A stretch of DNA of 64,000 nucleotides from a virus: positions 19,882 to 83,881 of IMG/VR virus record IMGVR_UViG_3300030109_004085. One strand, given 5' to 3'. The position numbers and the translations under genes are program-made. This document shows, piece by piece, positions 23,424 through 33,501 of this stretch. How positions within the stretch are numbered: the stretch's first letter is position 1; each line of letters starts with the position of its first letter. Under the pieces are notes generated by a model. That model did no database searches. It saw nothing but the letters and a program-made list of their open reading frames with translations, and was not told the DNA's origin.

Positions 23424-24607
23424 AATTTTAATTCCTTCATTGCTCCGAGGTTCCTTCCAGCGGAGACATTCACCTTAAAGTCACCATAGCGGGTTTTTTT
23501 GAACGTGTCAAGCATTTCTACAATTGCTTGTCGTTCGTCATTTGCGAGATCGATGTATACAGCGTCGTGAATAAGAAACGCGATATTGCTTTTCATCCCC
23601 CTCAAAAGCTTAAAAACCTTATATGCCTGCTCATGCACCATATCAATGGTGGTGCTTTGCACAATGTAGTTTAGAGAGCGATGCTCATCTACATTATCCA
23701 TTATTCTACCATAATCAGTCTTGATTTTGAAGCCATTCCAGAACTTATTTCGTACAATATCCTTATTGTAAAGTTGCTCTAACTGCTTGTTTTCATTGGA
23801 AGAATACAACCAAGCGAAAGTCTTGACTTTGGCTTCCTCACGGGTTAATGTATTATTGAATACGCTCTGAACATTCCAATCATGAATGTCATTTTGCGGC
23901 TGTTCTTGCTCGGATAGAGCCAAAAGTACTCTTAACTCTGCGGCGTTGAAGTCAAGTTCCACGAGCCAATCATTGTTCGGCTTAATACATCCGCGAAATT
24001 CCTTGCCCATCGTCAGAATCGGAAAAGACTTAGGCTTTGTCGCAAGTCTGCCGGTTACAGTGCCCCAGGCGTTATAATCACACACCCAACGTGAGTTACG
24101 GAGCCTGTGATGGAAGTTCCGACCCTTTACAGAAGACAAAAGATGCTTGATAGGCTCGATATCGATGTTTAAGTCTCTCGACTCAATGTCCGAGAGCATC
24201 TGAACCAGATTAGACATATGCTCGTAATTCTCAGGACGATCGAAAGTGTCCAAAACGTGCTTTGTGACCTCATTTTTCGCATTCATATAGCGATAAAGGA
24301 AATATTCCGGCAATACGTCATAGAAGCAATTATCGTCCAAGGAAAGGTCAGCAGTTTTGAAGGCTCTCAGACACGATCTAAGCGTGTTTTTGATTTCCTC
24401 CCAGTCAGCCTTCATATCCTCCGGACAAACGTCTGTAATCGACGCTCCGTTGGCGTAGATGCGTGCTATCTCGTAGTTACCTTCACCCAAATGACTGGAA
24501 TATTCCCAAGTGCCACCTTCTGATGGAAGATCCGTCGTAGAGTTTATCTGATTTTTAGCGAAATAGCCAACACAATCGCGCTTGGCGTCTAGAACTTGAA
24601 AAAGCAA
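23420..24607 (-). CDS. Family A DNA polymerase (no recognisable exonuclease domains)
   Basis: This is a 395-residue Pol I-type polymerase core. The TGRLATKP segment (185-192) precedes motif A DFNAAELRVLL (219-229). Motif B keeps the spacing RxxxKxxxFxxxY (Arg256, Lys260, Phe264, Tyr268), and motif C reads IHDAV (346-350). The usual Glu after the catalytic Asp348 of motif C is Ala349, which is odd. The protein lacks a 5' nuclease and shows no proofreading motifs; a separate 5' nuclease is at 17740-18708. The start is TTG at 24607, fixed by an in-frame TAG just upstream and a strong AGGGAGG ribosome-binding site. The phage also has a family C polymerase (7678-11118). Good confidence in family. 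Confidence 0.85.
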   Translation of the reverse strand: MLFQVLDAKRDCVGYFAKNQINSTTDLPSEGGTWEYSSHLGEGNYEIARIYANGASITDVCPEDMKADWEEIKNTLRSCLRAFKTADLSLDDNCFYDVLPEYFLYRYMNAKNEVTKHVLDTFDRPENYEHMSNLVQMLSDIESRDLNIDIEPIKHLLSSVKGRNFHHRLRNSRWVCDYNAWGTVTGRLATKPKSFPILTMGKEFRGCIKPNNDWLVELDFNAAELRVLLALSEQEQPQNDIHDWNVQSVFNNTLTREEAKVKTFAWLYSSNENKQLEQLYNKDIVRNKFWNGFKIKTDYGRIMDNVDEHRSLNYIVQSTTIDMVHEQAYKVFKLLRGMKSNIAFLIHDAVYIDLANDERQAIVEMLDTFKKTRYGDFKVNVSAGRNLGAMKELKL

Positions 24608-24616
24608 GTTACCTCC

Positions 24617-25891
24617 CTAGTAACTGGACTGAATCGCAACAGCGGTTTCAGCCACTGTGTCTACTATATCAGATATTTCTGTCATGTCAAGGGAAGAATT
24701 CAGTTGACCATAATTTTTGGGGTAGATAAAGTTTTTGTAAGTTTCATCAACATACTTAACAATTTTCGCCATGGCCGTTTCTAGGGATGTTTGTGTTTTG
24801 AATATTTCGTAAGCTCTTCTCTTAGTTTTCTTAACAGATGGTCCCTCATAGTTTACCTCTGCATTTCTCAGATCAATGTAAAGATCAATTAGTTCCTTCG
24901 TTGTTAACGTTTGAGAACCTAATTGATCTCTTTGTTTTGTTACTAACTTATCCTTACCGCATGCTTCTTCGTAAAAAGGCTTTCGGTCAATAAACATTTG
25001 ATATGCCCTTTGAATAGAATATTCTAATAAGCTTAAATCAGTTTCACTAGCATCAGAATAAAACGTATTAAAGAAATTTTGTTCTGTAATATCTTCTCCT
25101 TGATTTGTTAGGTAATAATCAATGTAATTTAAAGAAGCATCTGTGAACAAGTCATATGTTAATATCCAAGGCACATACTTGTCAACCAGAAAGCCAAACT
25201 TTTTTGCGGCGCGCGCATAAAACTTAAAATTAGGGTCGTTAATAAACTGATCGTATTTGATTGCATCATTACCGGCATCTTGCTGGGCGATTGCGATCTT
25301 TAAACCGCTGCCAAAAGTTGAGGCGAAAGGAGACAAAACAAAGCTGGTCATGGTTATGGGCATACTTTTAACCATACTTAAAAGATATTTGACATATATA
25401 TGCTTAAAATCTATAAAGTTTCTAATTGGGGATTCGTAAGAAGGAACATAATTGTTGATAAAAGCCTCTATTATCTTGTTAGTGTGTGTGATGTGGGAAG
25501 AAGGCCAATCGATGTAACTAATAACAGCCCTTATATTATACAAAGATGAATTTCCGCCTCTATCAATACAATTTGTCAAATAAGCTGTTTTCATATGCTC
25601 AACAAAATCAGAAAATGCTTTGTTAACAAAGTTTAAACAAAACATGTTTGGCTGCACGCCGTACTCAATTTGAACTATGCTAGACTGCTTGGGTATCACG
25701 ACTGTCTGCTCTTGATTAACTCTACCGTATAAGTTCTTATCATACCAACTATCAAGAGGCTTAACAATATCGTCAGGATAGATAACTTCTTTGTATAATG
25801 AACGTTGAAAAAACTTAGCTCTGGCAGATTGAGAGTTTCTACCTGACGGGTTAGCCATCTCTTCCTCGGTATAATCGTATGTTGTAGTCAT
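24617..25891 (-). CDS. Virion structural protein, probably baseplate-associated
   Basis: This is a 424-residue protein at the end of the tail and baseplate gene run. It is rich in Tyr, Asn and Asp and mostly helical, with no catalytic motif. It follows the hub-like gene by one base (stop at 25893, start at 25891), so both are co-expressed. Segments such as IPKQSSIVQIEYGVQPNMF and YVKYLLSMVKSMPITMTSFV resemble nothing I can name. Position implies a late virion or assembly protein. The next gene in the direction of transcription is the family A polymerase, so this marks the border between late and replication genes. Confidence 0.65.
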   Translation of the reverse strand: MTTTYDYTEEEMANPSGRNSQSARAKFFQRSLYKEVIYPDDIVKPLDSWYDKNLYGRVNQEQTVVIPKQSSIVQIEYGVQPNMFCLNFVNKAFSDFVEHMKTAYLTNCIDRGGNSSLYNIRAVISYIDWPSSHITHTNKIIEAFINNYVPSYESPIRNFIDFKHIYVKYLLSMVKSMPITMTSFVLSPFASTFGSGLKIAIAQQDAGNDAIKYDQFINDPNFKFYARAAKKFGFLVDKYVPWILTYDLFTDASLNYIDYYLTNQGEDITEQNFFNTFYSDASETDLSLLEYSIQRAYQMFIDRKPFYEEACGKDKLVTKQRDQLGSQTLTTKELIDLYIDLRNAEVNYEGPSVKKTKRRAYEIFKTQTSLETAMAKIVKYVDETYKNFIYPKNYGQLNSSLDMTEISDIVDTVAETAVAIQSSY

Positions 25892-25892
25892 A

Positions 25893-28800
25893 TTAATTTC
25901 CCGAGGTCTTGGGGTTCAATACTGTTCGCCCATCATAACGAATTAGTTGTGTAACAGAATTTCCAGCACCCGAAAAGTCGATTCCTTCTTGAAGCGCGTC
26001 AATCGTTACGTTAAACCCGGCAGAAGATATATCGTGTGAAACTTTAGTCACCATATAATAGCCTCCTATGCCCAGTAATCGAGCTAAGTTTGGCAAGCTT
26101 CCTTTTTGCTGCATGCTGCCTGCTCCGATCGCAATGGGATTCACATAAATATATTGTCCATTTTTATGTAAATTGTTACCAATCATTTGAATATTCGCGT
26201 TGTAAAGCTCTCTCAGCTGCAGCGCCGACAGCGCACTCTTTCTTTGGAGGCGTCCTTCACGATAATATGGGATATCGGTTCTATTAAACGATATCTTTTT
26301 GGCAATTCCGCATGCTGCCCCCAGGTAATAATGATAAATCCCTGTATTCAAGTCATCATCATAGTTTCCAGTCATTGGTCTGGAGTCAACAGAATAGAGA
26401 ACAAATGTTGGTATTGTCGGACTTTGGTTTTGAGGCAGAGCAATACAGTCTTTCTTATCGGCTGATTTTTTGGAGGACGCCAATTCTTCTACAGTTGTAA
26501 CTTTGCCGGTAAATGTCTTATCGAAATTAAATATTGAAGTATCAAATCTTAAATTAAAGTTAAGATCTTCAAAACAAGAGGCATTAAAAGCTTTTCCAAT
26601 TAATGAGCTACATACTGTTTTAATAAATCTTAAAACATTATAGTTGTCTACCTGAGGTTTCACAATATTATTGATAAACCACTCTTGGAAGACTTCCAAA
26701 GAAATTGGCATGCTCGCTATATTGGTGGTAAACTTCATTCCCACAAGTCCACGAAATCGCATTGGGTCTATTTGCGACATTTGTCGCAATACTTCAACAT
26801 CTTTGTTGTCCGGACACTGAATCTTGACTGATTCGATCTGGTAAGCCAGGAGCGGATCCAACAACTCAACCTGAGACAGAATTAGTTGAAAACTTCCTCG
26901 GTCACCTTCTTTGTCGACAATAATATCAATATGTTCCAGAACAGCATCTAGCAGATCGCCCAAATAAAAAAATGGAATCTTCAAGTCTGTGTTTGTTTTG
27001 CTCGCGGCTGTCCTCAAATTAAAGTTTGAGACCGCACCTTTAGCCTTGGCTTCTTCAGACAAGACCTCGTCGCTTTCTTCAGATTTACTAATTTCGCTAA
27101 TTTGTTTTGCAGCTGAATCATATATTGCTGCTGCTGCGCCTGAATCAGACTGCGCTTCCCAACCAACTTGATATTCGTTAGACGCCACTCTGGTTGCAGC
27201 TTTCTTTGCTCTTTCCTCAGGTGTCATGTTTTTGAAAAGAATTCTTTCAGAGGCTGGTACCACATAAGTGTATATTTTTTGATCGTTGTACAACTTGTTC
27301 AAGAACCTTTTGTACTTAATCGCTTTGCTTTGCTTTGTGAGCTTAACTTTTTCCTCAAGAAGATCTTCTTTATCTCTTCTCAAATCATTTATCGCATCAT
27401 CTTCTAGTGCTAGCGTTCGATTTTCTGGATCGTACGCATTGGTTCTTTCACTTATTCTTTTATTTTTTTCTTTAAGCTTTTCATTAATCTGTTTTAGTTG
27501 CCGGGACAATTCCGTGCCCCCAGAAAATATGTTTGCTGCTGGGGATCTTGCCAGTCCAGACAATCTTGCTTGGTAGTTTACACTCAGATCAACAGAGCCA
27601 TTTTCATTAAAGTTTAGTTCGTGGGTGGTCAGGGTTAAGTATAGCCCAACTCTTGTCTCGTTGATCGCAGCTTCAAGATTTATCCCGTAGTCCGGTCCCT
27701 TATCTCTAGAGGATTGCAAATCATTTATAATGTTTGAGAAATTTGCTGGCGTTGACCACCCTACGCACGCTTTGATTTCAAAATCTCTTGGATCATACTC
27801 CATCATCGTAGCTTCAAAACATTCTGTCGAGATAGGGGCTGCCGCGGCCTGCTCGTTGAGAGCAGTTCCCCCCCCAGATTTGTTGGATCGTTGCCTTGCA
27901 GACTTGATGATAAGATCTAGATACCCGGGCTTCGCCTGTCCTGCAGCTAGCCCCTGGTTTAACGAGAACAGATCTTGAATTGTTTGGAAATGTAAGTCCA
28001 ATCGGGCGCTTATGTTATTATCAACCTCTGCTGGGTTTACACCATCTAAATTCCAAGAAAACGATTTAATGCCGGCGCCTGGGAATCGACCATAATCATT
28101 ATTCATAATAGCCTGAATGTCCGACGGGTCTATGAAGTTTGGAAATGGTATTTCCTGTTGAAGTGTAGGAATTAACTTATTTTCACCTTCATATTCGACG
28201 CGATATATTTTAATATGTGGCGTTAGTAGAGCGTACACCTCCGGACATAAGTTTAAAAGAGCGTTTACTTCGTCAGTTTTGTCTGCATGATTAATATACG
28301 AAATCAAGTTGCCCGGGAGTGAATTCTTTCCTTGTGTACTGTTATATATCGTGCTGATATTCTCATATTTTTCCACACCACCCGCAATAACGCTATCTTT
28401 ATACTCAGTTAAAACTCTAATGTTTTCCAACAAATAGCACTGATGATCGACTGGCTTCAGGGCTTCTTTCTTCGGTGTTCTAACCACTTTTTTAGTGAAG
28501 GGTGTTCTGACGTCACCCTCATCAGCGCCTAGTATCCCTTCGGCCTGCTTAATATTTTTGTCAACTTCTCCAACAAAATCTAATAAAACTGACTTAAAGA
28601 CTGACCAAGTTACGCTTGGATATAAGGTGGCTATAGAGGTTATTACATCTTCATTCCAACCGTATATAGCTTCGAATATAGGTCCGCGCGCTTGTCGGAC
28701 TTCATCACCGCCATTATAAAATAAAATGTTTCCCGCAAAAGGCTGCCCGGGTCTTTCGTCGTACAATCCGCCGGTAAGACCTCTAAAATCATAACCTTCA

Positions 28801-29732
28801 CTTTCAAGCTCTTCTCTTGTTTTGACTTCAATTGTGCCGGCATTAGACATATATGATATTTCAACATCTGCAGGACCGAAAGTTCCCCCTGCAGGGATAC
28901 CAACAAGCTCAGTGTTTTCTGTTAGTTTTGTAACCTCCCTAGTGGAAGGGGGTATACCGTCTCGAACGGACCCTGGGTTTCTTACAGTCTTCGTCTCGTA
29001 AACTGGCGCGCCGTCTGGTACCATGTACGGGAAGTAGATGGGATTAAGGACGCCCGCAAAACGATCACCTAGTTCAGCCCTATCATCTGGCAGCGAAGTT
29101 GCGCCAAGTTTTACAGGTAAGTTTTCTGTATAATCTTTTGTGAACCACCCTGTTTGATACACAAACAGAAAGAACAAATAAATGCCTTCGCTTTGTAAAT
29201 TTAGTGTCATTCCAGCAGTTGGCCAGTCTAACACTGGCTTGTCTACCGCGCCACCGAGATTGGCAGCTTCAATATTCGCTACATCCTCCCTTGGATTAAG
29301 TCTAGGATCTCGGAAGACTTCATTTGCGTTTTGTAGAATTGTGTACAAAACGGACTTTCCAAGTTCAGTTGTAAAAAGTTTCCTTATCGACTTGTAGGTG
29401 TTAGAAGCAACCGTATTTGTGTGCAGAGTAAATTGGTTTTTTACGAAATTATCATAGGCTTCTTTGGTGTTGTCCACCCGTTTGTATTCCGTAACCTCCT
29501 CACCGGTCTCTTCGTCTGTATAAGTTTCTTTTAAGAACGCAAAATCAGGATCATTCTTATAAGCCTCCAGAAGTGTATTGAGTTTATCAGCCCACACAGC
29601 TGGGTCTACACCCTCGGGGGCAGCCCCACCAGAAGACAAGTATTCATAGACATATGATTGACATATATTTTCTATAATTTTGTTGTTAATCAAAAAATCA
29701 ACTGCTTGTTTAATGTTATTGGGCTGTGTCAT
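25893..29732 (-). CDS. Large baseplate/hub structural protein
   Basis: This is a 1279-residue protein and the longest gene in the window. The N-terminal two thirds are of mixed composition; a charged coiled coil lies around residues 745-825 (RQLKQINEKLKEKNKRIS). The C-terminal segment (GIGGYYMVTKVSHDISSAGFNVTI, in part) resembles the end of tail hub or late-control (gpD/gp27-like) proteins, where a final beta domain reads MVTKVxH. It lies directly after the LysM/gp53-like wedge gene and after the tape-measure region, as expected for the central baseplate. Structural role is likely; the hub assignment is an inference from one motif and position. Confidence 0.65.
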   Translation of the reverse strand: MTQPNNIKQAVDFLINNKIIENICQSYVYEYLSSGGAAPEGVDPAVWADKLNTLLEAYKNDPDFAFLKETYTDEETGEEVTEYKRVDNTKEAYDNFVKNQFTLHTNTVASNTYKSIRKLFTTELGKSVLYTILQNANEVFRDPRLNPREDVANIEAANLGGAVDKPVLDWPTAGMTLNLQSEGIYLFFLFVYQTGWFTKDYTENLPVKLGATSLPDDRAELGDRFAGVLNPIYFPYMVPDGAPVYETKTVRNPGSVRDGIPPSTREVTKLTENTELVGIPAGGTFGPADVEISYMSNAGTIEVKTREELESEGYDFRGLTGGLYDERPGQPFAGNILFYNGGDEVRQARGPIFEAIYGWNEDVITSIATLYPSVTWSVFKSVLLDFVGEVDKNIKQAEGILGADEGDVRTPFTKKVVRTPKKEALKPVDHQCYLLENIRVLTEYKDSVIAGGVEKYENISTIYNSTQGKNSLPGNLISYINHADKTDEVNALLNLCPEVYALLTPHIKIYRVEYEGENKLIPTLQQEIPFPNFIDPSDIQAIMNNDYGRFPGAGIKSFSWNLDGVNPAEVDNNISARLDLHFQTIQDLFSLNQGLAAGQAKPGYLDLIIKSARQRSNKSGGGTALNEQAAAAPISTECFEATMMEYDPRDFEIKACVGWSTPANFSNIINDLQSSRDKGPDYGINLEAAINETRVGLYLTLTTHELNFNENGSVDLSVNYQARLSGLARSPAANIFSGGTELSRQLKQINEKLKEKNKRISERTNAYDPENRTLALEDDAINDLRRDKEDLLEEKVKLTKQSKAIKYKRFLNKLYNDQKIYTYVVPASERILFKNMTPEERAKKAATRVASNEYQVGWEAQSDSGAAAAIYDSAAKQISEISKSEESDEVLSEEAKAKGAVSNFNLRTAASKTNTDLKIPFFYLGDLLDAVLEHIDIIVDKEGDRGSFQLILSQVELLDPLLAYQIESVKIQCPDNKDVEVLRQMSQIDPMRFRGLVGMKFTTNIASMPISLEVFQEWFINNIVKPQVDNYNVLRFIKTVCSSLIGKAFNASCFEDLNFNLRFDTSIFNFDKTFTGKVTTVEELASSKKSADKKDCIALPQNQSPTIPTFVLYSVDSRPMTGNYDDDLNTGIYHYYLGAACGIAKKISFNRTDIPYYREGRLQRKSALSALQLRELYNANIQMIGNNLHKNGQYIYVNPIAIGAGSMQQKGSLPNLARLLGIGGYYMVTKVSHDISSAGFNVTIDALQEGIDFSGAGNSVTQLIRYDGRTVLNPKTSGN

Positions 29733-29735
29733 CCT

Positions 29736-30074
29736 TTATTCCAAAATGTAATTTAATATCTTTTCTAGCGGAGTCGGTATGTAAATAATATCTCCGACAG
29801 TCAGATCAGCTTCGGTTGGTTTTTTGTTATAATGCGCAATAACCCACCAATACTTTGGATTGCCGTAATACTTTGAAGCTAGTTTGTAGTACCTGTCTCC
29901 TACACTCCAGACGTGTTGCACCCTTGTTAGGTTCTTGATTTCATCGACAGTTGGATATTTTATAAATCTAGTTCCATACTGGAAGATTTGTTTGACTCCC
30001 CTGTCTTCAAGAATATTCTCATACTCTTCTAGATTGTTTTTAAGAACTCGTCGGTTATCGTATCTGCTGGTCAT
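29736..30074 (-). CDS. LysM-like baseplate wedge protein (T4 gp53-like)
   Basis: This is a 112-residue protein. The second half is a LysM-type module: VGDRYYKLASKYYGNPKYW (58-76), then WVIAHYNKKP, and a final GDIIYIPTP strand (94-102). This matches small baseplate proteins such as T4 gp53 and the gpX/LysM proteins of other contractile phages. The N-terminal 55 residues form a basic helical lead. It sits between a tail-tube-like protein and the hub-like protein. Good confidence in the fold and in a baseplate location. Confidence 0.8.
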   Translation of the reverse strand: MTSRYDNRRVLKNNLEEYENILEDRGVKQIFQYGTRFIKYPTVDEIKNLTRVQHVWSVGDRYYKLASKYYGNPKYWWVIAHYNKKPTEADLTVGDIIYIPTPLEKILNYILE

Positions 30075-30085
30075 AATATGAATTC

Positions 30086-30919
30086 CTAGGTTTTCTTAGT
30101 AATTTTTTCCTGCTGAGCCTCAGCTTCAGTTTGATTTGTGCCAATTCCGGTCTGCCAAACATCGGCAACCCCGTCGTTATTGAGATCGGGAGTTGTTATC
30201 TGTGGTGGTCCGACGTCTGGATTTGGATATTTGGGGACATAACCACTTGCGCCGGCGTGAGGGAAATTTCCATTTAAGCTGGCAGCCTCGCGCGATTGGT
30301 CAGCCCTTCCAAAAGAGTATGTAACTTTACCATCGGCTCCCTGACCACCTTCTGTCTGTACCCAGCCAGTTAGGTGTGTGTGCAGCACGTTAAACGTCAA
30401 TTGAACATTATGAGATTGATAAACAAAGTCTTTATCTTTATTAGCAAAAAACTGACCCACCTCTATATTTGGAGCATATGTAAAACCATTTAAAAAACCA
30501 ACCAAGTCGCTTCCATCGACTGCGTTTCTTACAAGAGAGTTGAACTTCATTTTCAATAGAGGCGCGGCTTTGAGAACCTGACTATTTTCTCTAGAGGATC
30601 CGCCGGCAACTGGATTAGAATATACAGGATACAAGAACTGAGTTAGTGTATTAAGTCTTGCCTGATTAAGCCTTGCTTCGTTAATATCAGCTGCCACAAC
30701 ATCAAAACTCATTGTTATCACGCGTCCAGTTTTGGCAAAGGTGTATAAATCGTCCATTCGCCCGTATACGGGGGTTCCTTGCCAAGTAGAGGAAAAAGCA
30801 TCAGTAAAGCCTGTAAGCCACGAATGAAACTCAACCTTTTTATTGGTTGGAATATGAGTGATATGAATTAAAAAATTTGAATCATTAAAAAATGTTGGTT
30901 GTTTTACTCTGTCGGCCAT
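30086..30919 (-). CDS. Tail/baseplate protein, possibly tube initiator
   Basis: This is a 277-residue protein. The core (NFLIHITHIPTNKKVEF, TFAKTGRVITMSFDVVAAD, APLLKMKFNSLVRN, GFLNGFTYAPN) has the beta-rich pattern of tail-tube-like and tube-initiator proteins such as T4 gp48/gp54. The C-terminal 70 residues are Gly/Pro/Asn-rich (KYPNPDVGPPQITTPDLNN) with a DLNNDGVADVW stretch that resembles a calcium-binding repeat. It lies between the tape measure and the LysM wedge genes, exactly where a tube-baseplate adaptor is expected. Family call moderate. Confidence 0.65.
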   Translation of the reverse strand: MADRVKQPTFFNDSNFLIHITHIPTNKKVEFHSWLTGFTDAFSSTWQGTPVYGRMDDLYTFAKTGRVITMSFDVVAADINEARLNQARLNTLTQFLYPVYSNPVAGGSSRENSQVLKAAPLLKMKFNSLVRNAVDGSDLVGFLNGFTYAPNIEVGQFFANKDKDFVYQSHNVQLTFNVLHTHLTGWVQTEGGQGADGKVTYSFGRADQSREAASLNGNFPHAGASGYVPKYPNPDVGPPQITTPDLNNDGVADVWQTGIGTNQTEAEAQQEKITKKT

Positions 30920-30931
30920 TTACTTTACCTC

Positions 30932-33130
30932 CTATCCCTCGTAAAATGGGGAAATTGAATTTCTTCCTCTTGTAGAGTTCATAGCTTTGACAACAACATC
31001 ACCTAATTGCTGGTCACCGACCTGAACCTGTACATTCATCGCGTTTTGTATAGCCTCAACAAGGACAGCGGTCTGTTTTTCAACAGATTCCCTAATCGCC
31101 TTATCCAAAGTTCCGTCTGGCTTAGCAGCGACGACGCCGTCAGCGACTCTTTCAAATGTATCTTGGTTGCTGAACTGAACCATTTTTATCTCGCCATCCT
31201 GAATCTTTGTAGCACTGCTAACGCCTGCCGCGCCGCCGATTGCACCTCCAACCAATGCGCCAATTCCAGTACCGATGACGGGTATAAATGATCCGATAGC
31301 AGCACCGGTCAAGGCGCCGGTAGCAACACTGCCGCCAATAGATGTTGCTTGCGCTGCCCCGGTTTGTCCTTTCGATTTAAAATAATCAACACCCTTTGCG
31401 GTGGCGTAACCTGTTGCTCCAGCAGCTAGACCAAATGCGCCTCCGCGGGCGAAGCGACTGAACTTACCGGCTGCGCCGGCAGCTCGTCCAGTTTGGGAAG
31501 CCAAGCCTGACATCTCTCCTGTCGATCTTCTTAGTAAACTAGGCAAACGCATAAAAGGACTAAATAAGAACCCTACAGCTTTGAGTGCAAGCCCTAGACC
31601 CCCCAGCGCCAGGGCTAGTTTCCCAACACCAAACTCTATATCCATAAAGCTGGCTTTGCCTTCATTTACTTTCTGTACAAAATCAGAGAACTTATTTATA
31701 CCCTCAGATACGCTGGTTATTAAAGGAGCAAAAGAAATAATCAGCGAATTGATTGCATCGGTTAGTTTTTCCATTATGGAGCGAGCATCGCCGGCGCGCT
31801 TTGCCAACTCTTCTTGCTGTAGCGCTTGTAGTTGAACTTCTGGATCTAGCTCGTTTAAAGACCTACGAAGAGTATCAACATCAGTTCCCATGGCAGATGC
31901 AAATGCTTTTTGCTCAAACTTGTTCAATTGATCAAATTGAACACCGCCGGCCTCAATAGCTTCTTTAATCATTTCAAGACGGTCAGCCTCAGAGGCGTTC
32001 AACATATCAATGGAGTTAAGGTATGGTCCGCCCAGGATGGCGTTGAGGCGCCCTACAGCTTGTCCTGCGCCTTCAAAGGTATCGAACTTCTCACCAACCA
32101 AGCCAAGCAAAGAATCGACCGACAAGCCCGTAGCCTTTGATTGTCTTTCTAACTGTGCGAACACATCAAACATTTGCTTGCCGTAAAAAGCCAATTTTGG
32201 ACCTGCAGATGCTAAGTCTCCCGCAACTTCTGTTAATGGTTTTCCTATGTCTATCGCCAATGTTGCGGCTTGTCTAGTTAGAAGCTCGGCTTCTTGAGTA
32301 TTCATGTATAAAGACTTTGTTGCTTGATCAAGAATCGTGGCGGTCGTAGTCGCAGAAACGCCAAACTGTTTTAACGTTGCGGTTGTGGCAATGACATTGG
32401 TTCTCTCACTCTCGGAAAGATTTGTAAAATCACGGAAATTAGAAAATAAATCTTGTGCGGCTGCACCGGCATCTTCAACATTTATTCCGTAAGCTGCGAA
32501 GGCTAGTCCAGCATTTGCAATAGAACTTGCGTATTCATTTCCGGCGCCCGTTGACCTCTTAAAGGCAGCGTTTTGCCTATCAAGTTCGAAAGCAAAATTA
32601 ATAGAGTTGCCAATTACCTTTTGGAAAGTTTTTACAAACAAATCTCCTGTTATTACTGCTTTACCAAGACCAGTAACGAATCCAGCTAACCTCCGAGGCG
32701 AGGCGCCAATAGTTTGGAAGAACTTGGCGCCTTCTTTGTCAAGCTTAAGGAAACTGTTAGCTAGGTTGTCAGCTTCGGCTGCACCCTTTTCAAACTCGGC
32801 ATTCAGGTTTTTTGTGCTGCGTTCTAGTTTTTGATTTGAATCCGAAAGTTCTTTGGCGCGCCCAATAGCTTCTTCGTAACCTTCGTTTCCTTCGCCAATA
32901 GCTACAGCTTGTTTCCTGTAAAAGTCAAGTTGCTCTTTTTGATATTTTGAATCCAGAGCTGCAAGTTCTTTTTTGCTTTTAAGAGTTTCTCTTTCTAACT
33001 TGTAAAACTTTTCGGCGGCTTTTCTTTTAGCTTCGATTTGCTCAGGCGTTTGACCACCAGCGGTGCCTTGACCCTGCAATTGTGCCGTGAGTCTGTTAAC
33101 TGCTGCTGTGAGATCTGTAATTTCAGACAT
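30932..33130 (-). CDS. Tail tape measure protein
   Basis: This is a 732-residue protein. The N-terminal 110 residues form long charged coiled coils (KAAEKFYKLERETLKSKKEL and following), the middle is helical and Ala-rich, and residues about 505-650 hold a hydrophobic Gly/Ala region (GTGIGALVGGAIGGAAG) like the membrane-active part of tape measures. By the usual rule of about 0.15 nm per residue it would set a tail near 110 nm, similar to T4. It follows the chaperone genes and precedes tail tip and baseplate genes, the standard order. Good confidence. Confidence 0.88.
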   Translation of the reverse strand: MSEITDLTAAVNRLTAQLQGQGTAGGQTPEQIEAKRKAAEKFYKLERETLKSKKELAALDSKYQKEQLDFYRKQAVAIGEGNEGYEEAIGRAKELSDSNQKLERSTKNLNAEFEKGAAEADNLANSFLKLDKEGAKFFQTIGASPRRLAGFVTGLGKAVITGDLFVKTFQKVIGNSINFAFELDRQNAAFKRSTGAGNEYASSIANAGLAFAAYGINVEDAGAAAQDLFSNFRDFTNLSESERTNVIATTATLKQFGVSATTTATILDQATKSLYMNTQEAELLTRQAATLAIDIGKPLTEVAGDLASAGPKLAFYGKQMFDVFAQLERQSKATGLSVDSLLGLVGEKFDTFEGAGQAVGRLNAILGGPYLNSIDMLNASEADRLEMIKEAIEAGGVQFDQLNKFEQKAFASAMGTDVDTLRRSLNELDPEVQLQALQQEELAKRAGDARSIMEKLTDAINSLIISFAPLITSVSEGINKFSDFVQKVNEGKASFMDIEFGVGKLALALGGLGLALKAVGFLFSPFMRLPSLLRRSTGEMSGLASQTGRAAGAAGKFSRFARGGAFGLAAGATGYATAKGVDYFKSKGQTGAAQATSIGGSVATGALTGAAIGSFIPVIGTGIGALVGGAIGGAAGVSSATKIQDGEIKMVQFSNQDTFERVADGVVAAKPDGTLDKAIRESVEKQTAVLVEAIQNAMNVQVQVGDQQLGDVVVKAMNSTRGRNSISPFYEG

Positions 33131-33141
33131 TGCTTAGCCGC

Positions 33142-33459
33142 CTAGTTCTTAAACGGCCACCGTAAGCCTGTTTCTTTCTCAAATCCAGAGACTGCTCTAT
33201 CTAAGTCTCTTCTGTTCGTCATGGTTCTAGAGTCGCTCAGTCCGTGTCTTATATAAGAATCCATATACCTCTTCTCGCCCCGAAGAGCTTTAAAGAACGA
33301 CTCAATCTGAGCTTGTGTCCCTCTAATAGTGGGGTTAATATTTACGCCGGCGTCATATAAATCCAGCAACAATCGGTTGACCTTATAAGAAAAATCTGTA
33401 TAAAGCCTCTCATTAAGGGACTTATCCGTTAAATCAATAACAATCTCATCTTTGCTCAT
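33142..33459 (-). CDS. Small tail-region hypothetical protein
   Basis: This is a 105-residue mostly helical protein. It starts MSKDEIVIDLTDKSLNERLY and ends ETGLRWPFKN; it has several basic patches (GEKRYMDSYIRHG) and no cysteine. It is the first gene of its unit, with the late promoter motif 21 bases upstream and the frameshift-extension gene ending just before that, and it precedes the tape measure gene by 11 bases. The position suggests a tail assembly factor or tape-measure partner. No homologue recognised. Confidence 0.65.
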   Translation of the reverse strand: MSKDEIVIDLTDKSLNERLYTDFSYKVNRLLLDLYDAGVNINPTIRGTQAQIESFFKALRGEKRYMDSYIRHGLSDSRTMTNRRDLDRAVSGFEKETGLRWPFKN

Positions 33460-33479
33460 GTGGGAACACCTCTTCTAAT

Positions 33480-33486
33480 TAAATAG
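33480..33486 (-). promoter_or_regulatory. Putative late promoter motif
   Basis: ACTATTTAA on the minus strand, 21 bases before the ATG at 33459 and immediately after the terminator at 33502-33520. The terminator-promoter pair separates the tail-assembly gene from the tape-measure unit. Confidence 0.55.
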
Positions 33487-33501
33487 TAGCATAAAGAAAA
33501 A

